From assembly GCA_963693285.1 (NCBI GenBank), contig OY848918.1, positions 1,557,501-1,621,500 of the forward strand: a stretch of 64,000 nucleotides of DNA. Reading direction: 5' to 3'. Under the pieces are notes generated by a model. It saw nothing but the letters and a program-made list of their open reading frames with translations. It was not told where the DNA came from and made no database searches. Below are positions 1 to 11,911 of the stretch, piece by piece (position 1 is the stretch's first letter; every line of letters begins with the position of its first letter). This DNA comes from Xestospongia muta (Eukaryota; Porifera; Demospongiae; Haplosclerida; Petrosiidae). A program made the translations under genes and the position numbers.

Positions 1-900
1 AAGTCAGTTCACTGCTTGCTAAGATAAAAAACGTAAGTATCATCGTATGTAAAATTAGACAACCCGTAGATACAAGAACAAGAGGCAGAGCTTAATAAAC
101 CTTCATAAACTCACACGCGCATGCGCATAAGTTATTGAAGTTAGTTCAAAGACACACCCACATAATTGCTTGTTCAGGCTCAGCCTGATGTCTCACGGGA
201 AAGAGAAAGGCGTAATATTAATTTTGATAAAGCAAACACACTCTACACTTCACTGTTCGTCTCATGTTGTTTTTTTAATCATGTAGTGAATGTACATGAT
301 CTTTTTGTAAGATTTCGCAATGTGAATGATCAACCATTGAATTATCTATAATACTTACACTGCTTTTGTAGTTGCTATGGCAGTGGGATCTAATTGTTGC
401 AATAAGTTTATTATTTAGTTTATTTAAGCATAATTCTGCTTTAAAACAGCTGGAACAGATGTGTGTAAGTACACAATATACTTATAGGGTAACTGCAATA
501 GCAACAATACCTCATTCATGTCCATCACAGCTGAAACAGCTTACTTTCTACTCTCCAAAGCTATGAGCTTAAGTGGTACCATAAGTGGATCCATACTTTA
601 ATTGGCTTGTGTACTACACGTACTTACTGCCCAAAATTGTATGTTTGGACTGAAAACAAAATAAACAACTAGTTAAAGTTAAAACATTTATAAAAGTCCA
701 AAAAATCTGAAATTTTGTCAAATAATTCATTTTCAAAGGCAAAATTAAACACTTTCATAGTTAATAGTGAAATATTTATTGATAAAACAAACACAGTTAA
801 CAGCAAACATGTACCCTTACCAATACTGGTTGACAATATTTATCAAAAAATAGACTAATCTCAGTATATTAGTACAACCGGAATTATCAGCGCAACTTCA
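1..900. other. No recognisable gene
   Basis: I see no convincing exon here. Short open frames at 166-351 and 372-566 on the plus strand have no family resemblance and no supporting splice structure. The sequence is AT-rich and otherwise plain. Confidence 0.4.
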
Positions 901-916
901 TAGAAATCAATCTATA

Positions 917-3900
917 TTACATGACAAGGAGAACCAAATGTGCATGGTCACTTTTACAAGAGTAGGTTTGTTTCTTATTAATTCCTAGTTGTTTAACATT
1001 TGCCATGCAAGCAAAGTCACATTGGAGTAGTCGATCATTACAAAGCTGTACAAGAAACTTGGGACATTCGTCAATACGTAACAAAAAAGCCCACCAAGAT
1101 AACACTTTAAAGTCATCTACTTCCCGGCTCTTCATAATTTGAAAGAACAAAGACAAATTTAAAACATGAGGTATAACTTCCATTTTGTTCCATTCCATGG
1201 CCATGAATAAAAAAGACTTAATTTTAGGAGATAATCTCTTTTGAACACGTTGAGATTGTGGAATAAGAATCGTTAAATACCTGAAAAAAATTGAATAATG
1301 ATGATACTACAAAATTCTCAAACAAAAATGCATCTTTGTGTTTTAATTGATAATATACAAGTAACAAAAAATTGAAAAGTTAAAATAAATGTAGAGATTA
1401 TGTGAAACACCTAAACACACATGCATTTTGGGAATCCTTACAAAAGTAGCTGACACTGCGAAACATCCATTTAAACTACTCTACATGTCTATTATAGACT
1501 TTTGCCATCTGACTAACCTATAGTACATTAGCATTGTACTATATTATAGCTGAATAATCCAGCCTGGTAAAAATCTTATGTGCAGCTAGGGGTATCACTA
1601 CTAAATGTACTACCTATATGCTACTATTTCCTAAAAATCAGTATCAAGACCATTCTTGTTGATGCTCCTTTTGAGAAATATGCTCACAATACAATAAAAT
1701 ATAGCGTATTCTTACAAACAAATAATGAAAGTACTTGTAAGATGAAGAAAAAGAAGAGAGGCAAACAGATAAACAAACAAATATTTTAAACAGAAACTCT
1801 AACCTTGGAGGGAAAGGAGTAACAGCAGCTGTTGTAACACTGGACTGTGAATCTGGATTTGAAGGAAATGCTAATTCTTCAACTACTTGTTCAAATGAAC
1901 TAAAGTTTACATCTTCAGCCTCTTCTGGTTCAGTACATTCATCACTGCCGCCATAAATGGATATGAATACATCGTCTTTTCCTGTGGGCAGAGTTATCCA
2001 AATACAACTATAGCAACTAGAGTTCAAGAGAACAAGTTCAGCAATATCTCCTTGACGCTGACTAGTATTAAGTGATGGTAAAGTTATTGTCTTGTATTTC
2101 TCTTCAAGCTCATTTGACTGTGATACCTACATAGACATACACGATGAATAGCAAGTAAGACAATAATTATTACTACAATAACATCCATTCAACAACTGGA
2201 ATCTTAACAATATTGAAAAACTATAAAGGTGTTTGGTAGTCATAATTGCACAATAGACATAATATATGTCGGTTTTCTCATCTGTCATTGTATAAAACAA
2301 TAATGTCCTATAATTACTAGCAAAACACACTTCAATCAATAAATTTAACCACAAGTGGTAAAATGATGAACATGATTGATCAAAGATTATAATTCTTATT
2401 GGTTGTATTTGCTAACTTAAGTATATATTAGCAATTTGATAAGCTGGATGTTTAGGTAACAATATTTTATTCATGAGGCTTTCTTAATTTCTTTCACATT
2501 GCTCTTGTAATACTCTAAATTAATTAGAGTCCTTGACAAATGAGAAATACGCAATTTAGAAGCCAAAAGCCTAACAAAGCCCTTGCACATGTGTACTACT
2601 TGGGCTTCACATATCATTCAAAGGTGTTAATTCAAATACTTAAATGTACATCACATCATCATTTTGTAGGAATGATGTTTACATTCTGACTGATATTACT
2701 TATCGCTACATTTAGCAGGAAATGTCGGTTTTAATATGCATACTGATTTGCTTAATTTTTCTAAATAAGGTGCTTAGAAATTCATAGAGAAAATCAGAGC
2801 ATAATGCCAAATTTGACTAATTGATCAAGTTCTATACTCTGTCCGAGTTGAGTTGGGCCCCTTATTAAAAAGTGTTTTATCATTATACAAGGAATGTAAG
2901 GTGAGGTATTTCCTCACCTAATCATATGCAATTAGCGCTAAGTACATTTTAGTTTTATTCATTATTTGTTCACGTGAATGTCATGCGAAAAGACCACGTT
3001 TTCTCTCGTGTTCGTAAAGATGCCAAAGGGAAATAAACTGAGGTCACAAACAAAGGAGGTTGTTGCGAATGTCTATGACTTTCGAGGAACTGAGCAGGTG
3101 TAAAGGGACTCAAGGATCTCTCAAACAAACAGCTAATACCACAGGAGTCTCAAGTACCAGCATCAAGAGGCTACGGATAGTTCTGATGAAAAATAGTTAT
3201 AGGGATTTTCAGTATTCCATCTTTGTTAAAAGGGTTTTTTTAGAACCACAGTGGTTTTATTATAGTTGCCTTAAATCACAAAAGACAATACTTGATTATT
3301 ACTTTAATAATAATAATTGTTATAATGGCATATCTGTTTAGAGCTATAATTTTGAATTGCCACGTGTTACACGGCTGACTTCTCAAGTTGAAAAGTGTAA
3401 TTCATTAAATCCTCGAAGGTATGTAGTTAGAAGTATGACAAAGGTATGCCATTGAAAATGTATGGAGTTTTTTAGTTTGCTACTTTCTCGTAGCACTAGA
3501 GAGCCAAACTTTATATATAAAATGTGCGTTTGGAAGTTGAATTGATTGGTGCAAGTTCCATGTAGATAGCACGTAAAACGGCAAAGTTATTTACATGTCT
3601 GGGTAGCCCAACTCAACTTGGACAGAGTATAATAACAAAGTCCAGTACCTTTGCTAAATCAGCTACTAACATGTTTTGGCTTTTAAATTATTGTTGAAAT
3701 TAATACGAAGAAGAAACTTGATTAAATTTAATATTTAGCAAAATTTTACTATCAAACTTAAGTACTGTCTGAACTTGTGATTCAACTATTACTTAGGTAT
3801 TGTTGAAAAAAGAACACTGCTTAAGTTTCTAGATAATGTTCATACTCAAAAGACAATCTATGAATATAATTTCTTTGCTTTTACAAGCAAATAGCATCAA

Positions 3901-6900
3901 TATCATAACAAATTATTAAACAAATTCAACAAATTTATAGTTTAATTGTTTTCAGTACAAGTTAACAGTACTAAAAGGGTTCCTACAATGTTACTCTATA
4001 GTGAATTACTTACTTTGACCCAGTGAATAGGTAAATAAGGAATCATCTTCATATATTCGTAGAAGTTATATCTCATATTACGTGGGGAGGAGAGCCAAAT
4101 GTGATCATTTTTACAATATTGGGTTCGAACTGGTATAGGATAATAGATTTGTAGTTGAGTGACAACTAAGTCCTTGACCATATCATACTGCTCTGCTGAT
4201 TGGTGGCCAAATGGACCTGAAGAGACAACAGGCATTGGTGTAAGGAACACTAAGGACGGTTCATTGATCAATACAATTGTTGTATTTGACAATTACAAAT
4301 AAAATAAACCACATCCTCTGCTGATGCATATAGCAACCAATGAATTTCATTAAAACTAACCACACATATTACAACAAAGTCATGCTTGAAGCAACTCACT
4401 ATATAGCTTGTTTCTTTGTCAATATTTGTAGCATTCTATAGCTACGGTCTTTCACACACACTGCTGCTAATCATACAATCTTTATAGCTCCAGTCAGTGT
4501 CTCTTATGAAGGCAATATCTTCTAAAACAATTATAAGCTGATTCTTTAATTATAATCTTGTTGTGATTAATTTAATTATTATACTAAAGTGATTTGCAAA
4601 TCACATAAAAACATTCCAAGCTCTTACCAGATGGTAATGTGCATGCTCAGTCATTATTGTAATAACTACTTAATTATTAATTACATGCATTTTTATGAAC
4701 TAAATTCGCAATAATTTCATAATTATAGATGCTTGTGAAATTATTATTCATGAATCAATAATTACCTAGGGTGTAGCAGTCTTTAATTAATTAATAACTT
4801 ATTATAGCTACATGCTTAAAGATACCCTATATACATTTTTATTCTCCATTAAACTGTCTAAATTCTTGAAAGCCATTGTCTACACCTGTCTCCTTTTCAG
4901 GCATGCGCACAAAGACTGCCAATAAAAATCTGTAGCTAATGTCACAGCCTCATGGTTGAGAGTGCACCAACTACAATTCTTTTTTGACAATAAATTGGTA
5001 ATTCTAAAAGTTAATATTGAGCTGCTGAAATCTCTTCGATTCATTGGTTACTATGAGCATCAGTATTAAATACACAGGGGATATTTATATTCATCCCAAT
5101 CAATATAATAATAGCATAGAAAACAAACATGATCTAAAACAATCTTAGGACTGTCTGGTACACTTCACAAGCCAAGCAAAAAAGACACTACAGATACTAA
5201 AAGATTCTAATCAGTTTTATTTTGTATGTTCAGCTAAAAAGGCCATCTCTATACAGTCAGTGCTAGTCAGTATTCACTCATATATTCAAAATGATAGGCA
5301 CAATATACATGAACATACATGAAAATACTTAAGTTATAGACAAACCATTATAAGTGAATTGTTCAGTACAATTGTTGTCAGCAATGTTAAGGGCCCCACT
5401 CTATAGTAATAAAGATATATTATTGACAAAATTAATCCTGAAAGTGAATGTCATATCACTAGACAAATCATTAAGATCAAATTATTACATTGTTAGAAAT
5501 GTTTATTAAATTACAATAACAAGATTATTGTTGCGAAGATCAAATTTATGCAAACATATTTTGCTAAGACTGTAGTTTGGCAGAAACTATGATGTTGCTC
5601 AAAAAAGGCTTGTCAATTTACAGAGCTTTGATTAGTCACACACATAAAACTGCTTGTTGTAACATTAATTAATTCCATTAGTTGTGAAGTATGTCAGCGG
5701 TTACTTCATGAGGGTTAATTTCATTTGACAGTAATTGACAATGTTATAGGTTGCATATATACAAAATATTAGAAAAGTCAATTTGAAATGGACAAAAAAA
5801 TATAAAAGCATACTAGTGGTTAAAACTATTTTAAGATCATATGATACGAGGCATAAAATACAAAGTCATTAATTACTATCTTTTTATTGGTCCTAGATTA
5901 AACTTATGGTTGCCTTAGCAACAATAATTTAATATTTTAGTGAGCATATAAACAGCTTTAATAAGTACAGTACAATACAATACAATATATAATAACACTT
6001 ACATCATTAGGTGTCACAAGTAGCATGTAAAGGTCGGGCATTTTAACCATTAATGACAGCAATCCCATTTGTTTATCATCTGACCTTATAGTGCCATTTT
6101 CTTGTAGCAGGCCATGTGAAATTAAAGAGGAATTTACATAAAGATAGTGTTGGAGCAATAACTCAAAATGTGTAGGCAGCAAATAAACAAATGAAAGGAA
6201 ACGGTTAGATTTTGACTGCATAAACACTCCATTCACTAGAGGTAGGGTGGAAAATAACACAAGATCAATATCGATATTTTTAATGGTGCAACAAAATTCA
6301 AAGGAAACCAAAATCACATGTATCATAAAAGAAAGGCTGCTTACAATCTCCACCGTGGCAAAAATACTTAACAACTTACAGAATAAACGAAAAAATCCTT
6401 CATTTTTCATGAGCAAAGATGCAAATTGCCTCAACAAATAAATAAAATCCACTTCTAGAACTAAATGGGAGAGATAATAATTATTATAAATTATGAATTG
6501 AGTGACTTACAGAATTTAGAGGTCCAATAAGATTGCATCACCCATACATATCCATGAAAATTTTTATCAAAACGTTTAGTAACCAACTTTGATACCATAT
6601 ATTCCATTGACTGCAAGACAATAGTATCAGATCTAATATTATAAAGACATAACTCAATATACTATATAGTTCATAATAACTTACTCATTAATAATAGGAT
6701 CACATGTGATATTGTTATCATCATCATTGACTTGAATCACACCTCGGACATTAGAACAAATGACAATATCATTTGTTATACTAAACTTCTGAGTGGTATA
6801 AACAAGTACAGGTGAGGAAAGATCAACCACACGATTCTTATCTGATTCAGGTTCATCTTCAATGATACATTCCAGAGAGATACAACAACAAAGAGGAGAC

Positions 6901-7253
6901 ATAACATCTTTAGGACTAGAATCAAAGGTATGCAGCTGGCTGGTTGATATTTCTTGTTGATATGTGTTACTGAATACACGAGTTGAATGATCTCCATTTT
7001 CATTAATAACCTGATTCAGTAAATTGCTTCCCACTAATAACAAAATAAATTAAACTAACAAAATCAAATAGACTTACCAAACTGAACTGACAATTCATTA
7101 TCAGCCAAAGAGGTAGAGTCAAAATCATCACTTTCAGCTATAATACAAAATACATTATCATCAAATGATCATTGTTTATTTACCAGCATTATTCTGCACA
7201 GAATTTCTATCATCAATATCAAGAGAAGAACTTGACTTGTGTGAACATAGATC
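917..7253 (-). CDS. Unrecognised multi-exon gene (or two genes)
   Basis: A run of minus-strand open exons with good GT/AG borders. In transcript order: 7,186-7,253; about 7,078-7,138; about 6,689-7,045; about 6,510-6,612; about 6,003-6,465; about 4,010-4,219; about 1,810-2,132; about 917-1,285, ending in a stop. The 5' exons encode an acidic, serine-rich stretch (LCSHKSSSSLDIDDRNS). The 6.0-6.5 kb exon is hydrophobic and leucine-rich, like helical repeats (for example LFCKLLSIFATVEIV). The 1.8-2.1 kb exon encodes a mixed segment with CYSCIWITLPTGKDDV followed by an acidic region. I do not recognise the family. Two gaps, 2,132-4,010 (holding a transposon) and 4,219-6,003, show no exons, so the 3' and 5' groups may be separate genes. 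No initiator methionine could be assigned. Confidence 0.4.
2837..3627 (+). mobile_element. TA-flanked non-autonomous DNA transposon, copy 1
   Basis: Both ends carry the same inverted terminal repeat, starting CTCTGTCC and continuing RAGTTGAGTTGGGC, and each end is flanked by TA. The interior holds the start of a transposase-like frame at 3,020 (MPKGNKLRSQTKEVV). It breaks after about 27 codons and continues in another frame as ELSRCKGTQGSLKQTA and then SSTSIKRLR, which resembles a helix-turn-helix DNA-binding start. A related copy lies at 58,098-58,809. TA target duplication and these ends suggest the Tc1/mariner/IS630 superfamily; that assignment is inference. Only the N-terminal part of a transposase remains, so the element is an internally deleted, non-autonomous derivative. 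Confidence 0.75.
4300..5950. other. No recognisable gene
   Basis: AT-rich sequence without convincing exons on either strand. It may be a long intron of the unrecognised gene that flanks it, or intergenic. Confidence 0.4.
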
Positions 7254-7259
7254 CTAAAG

Positions 7260-8350
7260 TGGAATAATTTTAAACATAATTAATAATTGTGATCATAAAA
7301 TCAATACGATAAAAGTTTTTATACTTATCAATATTACAAAACTTCGTTTTGGGTTAGAAACAAATGAGAATCATTAATCATATTCATAGCTTATTCATAT
7401 TATTCATTCCTACCTGAGTTGATTACCTCATATTTTCAATTACTAGAGCAAGGATGACATTCTCGGAGTACATGCTCTACAACAGTGTATGCTTATTATC
7501 ATATTTTGGACACTATGGACCAACCTTTATATAGCAAACAATACAAGGACACCAACAAGTGGTGGACCTACTAGTAAGATCCAGCTATTGTTATATGCCC
7601 TTAGAATGCTATCATCACAGACAAGAGCTGTCTATTTGATAAAGCAATGGTTACATATAAAGGGTAAGCAAAAGGGAATGTCTCCTTGCCTAAAAATACT
7701 AAATGTGGTTGGAAAACTGGTGATATTCTTGTTCCTGTTGTGGATATCTGCACATATTTCAGGTAACAAGACAACATACAAAGGTATGGTTAATACAGTT
7801 GTTGGTGACCTTCTTATTACATTACTACGGTGTTTATATAATAGCTTATGAATTCATCATGCGGTTTATAATTAGTAATTTTAATAATAATAGTTGCCAA
7901 TGAATATCTAATCACAACAGCTAAAAATGGCTAGAAACTAGATTAATTTATGAACAGGTCAAATTATGGGAAAGCTGTGTTACATGTTACCAAGCAGTCT
8001 TAAAATGCTTTTCTCTCATGCTGAGAGAAATCAAACAATAATTTAACAGTTTAGCTGATTTATAGTTCTCTGCTTTCTTATTTCAAGTTTACTTTAGCAG
8101 CAGAAAGATTCAATAATAGCTTGACTCTAAAAGACAAATCACTGGCAGAGAGAGAAAGCTTAAATTAAAAATGCTAAAAATAAAAATGTAAAAGATGACG
8201 TTGACATGTCACCAAGCAACTCTTCATTTGACCAATCAAACGGTACTTTACGGGAAATTTAATGTATGGCTTCAATGATACAAACATCTTATTCCATTGA
8301 TAGGTGTGGTTTATTTATATTTACAATAAACTATCCCTATCCATGGATTA
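7260..8350. other. Intergenic stretch with one unexplained plus-strand ORF
   Basis: A 120-codon plus-strand frame at 7,489-7,851 has a hydrophobic stretch (LVIFLFLLWISAHI) but no family resemblance, and no partner exons were found. The rest is AT-rich without visible signals. Confidence 0.3.
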
Positions 8351-8351
8351 A

Positions 8352-10556
8352 CTATAAAGTATATAGAAGACTTACAACATGGTTAAAAGTTGTAGTAGTA
8401 TTATCCTCGTAACTGTTACATAAGTAAAAATAAATAATAATAGCAATGTTTGATGATATATTAGTAACATACTTGTTTTTGAAAGCTATTAATCCATATA
8501 TATCTCCTCCTATAATTACTTAAAATACAAAGATATTTTCTTAAAAGTAATTAAAACTCCACATACCTTCAACAAAAACAATAGCAATCAATGCACATAA
8601 ACTAACCAAAAAGAGACTACCTAAAACTATAATACAATCAATCAATATGACCTAACTAGTATATACAACTAACAATTTGATATTCTACTACTAGGTTTTG
8701 AACTAGGAGTACTAGAGATGTCACTGCTCACAATAGTACCTAAGAACAGTATACAATAGTCAATGTATTATATAAGTATCTATACAACATGACATTACAA
8801 CTTAATGTAAGACATATGCTTACTATATATATACATATACATATATATACTATATATATACATATGCATAATACTTACTAGATACTCTGTGAGAGGGCTC
8901 AAGATATTCTACAGATGTTATAATATCACTGTGAATACTAGTGCTTGTATCTCTAACTGTCTCATCACTTAATGTAAGACATATACCTATAGAGAGATAC
9001 AAACCTGGTGCCTGTGTTTTGATTAATTATTGTGGAAGTACAGTAAACTGAATAGTTGTCACATTACTTACTAATAAGACTAAAAGTCTCAGTAGGAGAT
9101 GGTAGTAGTAAGATATACTCCAGTACTTGAGGGTACACAACAGATGGGTTAGTTATAATAGTACCATCTACTATATCATGAGCTGTCACAGTATAGTTAC
9201 CACTAACTGGTAGAGTTATATACTGGTATACTGTACTCTCCTCTATACTGGATTTAGTTATATTAATAGACTTCACAGTTCCTTTAGAAGACTCTCTAAA
9301 TATCACATGACATCCATCAGCAGTAGATCTCTCAGCAAACCTACACTCTACAACAACTGATCCATTATCAGAGTAGTACTGTAGAGTGAGTCCTCGAATG
9401 TGGTAGGTTGCTATGGTGATAAGAGAATTGAAATAAAATTTTAATTAAGAACTTTATACTCACTAAAATATGACTCATTCTTTGTTTTAGAATCATTAAA
9501 ATAATCCAGTACATCAGCGATAAAGATATACATCATGAGAGGGTGAATATTTGATACAGTATAGTTAATAGTTAATGACTGACAGCTATCTGATGAACAC
9601 ACTATATCTTTCTTAGTATGCTTTATTCCATTTAGTTGTGAGATCTCTCTTGTAGTACCCAGTAATGTATTGTTACAGAGTCTAGGATAACCTGTAACCT
9701 GTACATGTATTCAATTAATAAATAAATTAGTCTATCACTTACAGTAACTTTAAAACACACTGAAACATTATTGGGTCCAATAAAAACAACCTCATACTTG
9801 GGGTCTACAATAGCACCAGCTTCTATCAAAGAAGCAACATATTAAAAGGACTAATTATTATGAAACGATACCTTCAGCAAATAATTTTTGAACACTAACA
9901 TTACTAGAACTATATTCTCCACTATGAGCTATAACAGTAGCAGTGTAAATATCACAGACTGTGAGGTTATATAACTCATAAGATGTATTATTAGTGATAT
10001 GATTATATAGTAACTGGTCATGTTGGTTCTCTATGTAAATGTGATATTTTAGTGGAGTGTTTTCAGATAAAAATATTGGAGAAAACCAGTTCAAAAAAGA
10101 GGAACTGTTAAGTCTAAAAATGAAGTGGAGGTTCCGTACTGGTGTGATACCTGTTAGTTAATAAAGCAACTTTTATTTATTTTATATAAATGACTAACCT
10201 AGTACAGTTAAAGAAGCTCCTTTTTGATCAATGGAAAGATCTGGCAGTGTTAAAACAACACATCCAACAACTATTCCATCATTTATAGGTAGTGCTCTTA
10301 TAGTTAGTACTGATGACCACACATCAACTGATATATTGTTAGTAGTATTTACTGATATCTCTCTGTCTTGTATAATGGCATCAGTAAGTGAATTACCCTG
10401 TACTGTCCAGTATAACTTATTTCCCACACCATCACATGTAAAGTTAGCCAATTTATAGAGTGGAGAAACGACAGAAGATGGAGGCCCCGTAATAGTAGCT
10501 GTAGATTCCAACCAGACCTCTAGTACTACTAAGCATACTAAAAGCACACCAGCCAT
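8352..10556 (-). CDS. Receptor A1: Ig + FN3 single-pass membrane protein
   Basis: Probable cell-surface receptor. The first exon (about 10,200-10,556) begins MAGVLLVCLVVLEVW, a clear signal peptide, chosen over an upstream in-frame Met because the hydrophobic core then sits at the N-terminus. It runs directly into an Ig-like domain (FTCDG, LYWTVQG, SSVLTIRALPINDG, VVGCVV). Next come an FN3-like exon (about 9,871-10,150, TSYELYNLTVCDIYTATV), a small exon near 9,742-9,823, a second FN3-like part (about 9,464-9,701), and the membrane-proximal exon (about 9,074-9,412) with CRFAERSTADGCHVIFR. Stalk exons follow at about 8,882-8,985 and 8,694-8,741. A membrane helix near 8,567-8,628 reads VLGSLFLVSLCALIAIVFV. 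The tail is short and its last exons are uncertain. Most of the 3' half is almost identical to gene A2, 3.4 kb away. Ligand and function are unknown. Confidence 0.7.
8820..8875. repeat. TA/TATAC simple repeat
   Basis: Low-complexity alternation of tatata and catata motifs inside an intron of receptor A1. Confidence 0.7.
8880..10150 (-). repeat. Tandem duplicate block, A1 copy (partner about 12,320-13,590)
   Basis: Exons and introns match the A2 block at a spacing of about 3,441 bp. Between roughly 8,890 and 9,985 the two are nearly identical, introns included. Beyond about 9,985 (partner 13,428) the FN3 and Ig exons differ markedly. The sudden change suggests gene conversion or a recent recombination edge. 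Confidence 0.8.
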
Positions 10557-10839
10557 CTTATCATGTGAGGTGACGTCAGTGTTGCCAAATAGTGTGATCA
10601 AAATTATGCTAGACAGTCATTCAAAAAATGTTAAATACCCCACCCACTATGCTAAAATGAATTTTTCCAGAAATAATTATTATAATCAACATCACCTAAA
10701 TCTCATTTTGCCTACTAAAGTGGTAAAGTGTCATTTTTCCTACAAAACTAACATTAATTATCCAATACAGAGGTACATACAAGATAACTACGTCCTAATA
10801 AATAGTCCTCTAGGTTGATTGTTCCATCTTAAAATCTCT

Positions 10840-11690
10840 GCATCATTCTCTCAATTCTTCTATCTAGCTCCACACACCTCTTTTTGCAAGGTCGACTCCT
10901 TCCACCTGTAGCAAGGTGTCATGTGATTGGTGCTCTTTTCTTGCTAGAAAGTAGATATCTGTTCCAATATATTATGATGTGGTTTCCTGACAATCTTGTT
11001 CAGGCGGCTGTGTCATCCTTCTAAGTGATTGTTCACCAGTGGTCCCATGGCCTTGAACACATTCCATATCTGGATTGAAAACATTCCCGCAATCCATGTG
11101 TCCTCCGCATACTCAATGAACTTATCAATGTTAGGGATTGCAGACCTTACCAAGTGAGTCTAAAATACATTGTTGGCAAAAAGGCTAGAGCTATACACTT
11201 TCATAGAACTTCTGTACCTCTTCACCACCTTTATAAATACCTTGCATCCTCCTGTGCATTACGAAAGCAGCATCCTTTGGTTGTGGGAAACCTGAGCTCA
11301 ACAGACTGGATTAGGGTACATTCAAAGTCAGCAACCACACAGTTAGGCTCCAATGTGTAGCCCCTCTGTTGTAGCACTGTTTTCAGGATGTCAAACAGTC
11401 TCCCTGGACTTGTTAGAGTAGATCAAATTAAAGGGAACTGCTGGCCATGAATAAATGTGTGTAATGTGAAAATTTGGTAAAACAGGTGAGGACAGGATCT
11501 GAATGTGCCATCATTGTAAATGTCATCAGCTTCAGTGAGAAGCTGGAGGCTTTCTTTAGATGCATAAACAATTATTTTCTCATCATCTCCATCTTCAGCT
11601 AAAAGGAACCGTTCCCGAGACAGAGTTTCCCTCCCTGAACCACCAAGTCTTATGTCTTCTCTCCTCTGAGGAACAGCGGGCAACTAAGCG
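10840..11690 (-). pseudogene. MULE-type transposase remnant
   Basis: The minus strand reads FLLAEDGDDEKIIVYASKE, then LTEADDIYNDGTFRSCPHLF, then YQIFTLHTFIHGQQFPL. This is the characteristic start of the MULE/Mutator transposase domain, including a DGTF block. After a stop it continues through frames giving EPNCVVADFEC and, further on, IWNVFKAMGPLVNNHLEG and RLNKIVRKPHHNI, which match the later helical part of the same domain. Several stops and frame changes interrupt it, so it is dead. No terminal inverted repeats were identified. It lies between receptor genes A1 and A2. Confidence 0.8.
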
Positions 11691-11911
11691 GGTAACTCAT
11701 AGTATTCAGACTGATATGGGATTCCCAACTCATAACCTGAGACCAACACTTAATATGCAATTAAGTGAGTGGGCATTATTGTACAAAATAATCCCGGTTG
11801 TCCATATAATTTATGAATAAATTTATAAGCAGTCTGCCTCTGATGTCTAAAATAAATTATTATGAAAGTAAATAACTTTTGGTTCCACTGGAAATGTGAC
11901 TGAGTGATAAA

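Noticed and set aside
166..566. Two small plus-strand open frames
   Set aside because: Short, no domain resemblance, and AT-rich context makes chance frames likely.
7489..7851. 120-codon plus-strand open frame with hydrophobic stretch
   Set aside because: No family resemblance, no splice partners, and opposite strand to all neighbours. Kept only as a note on the interval.
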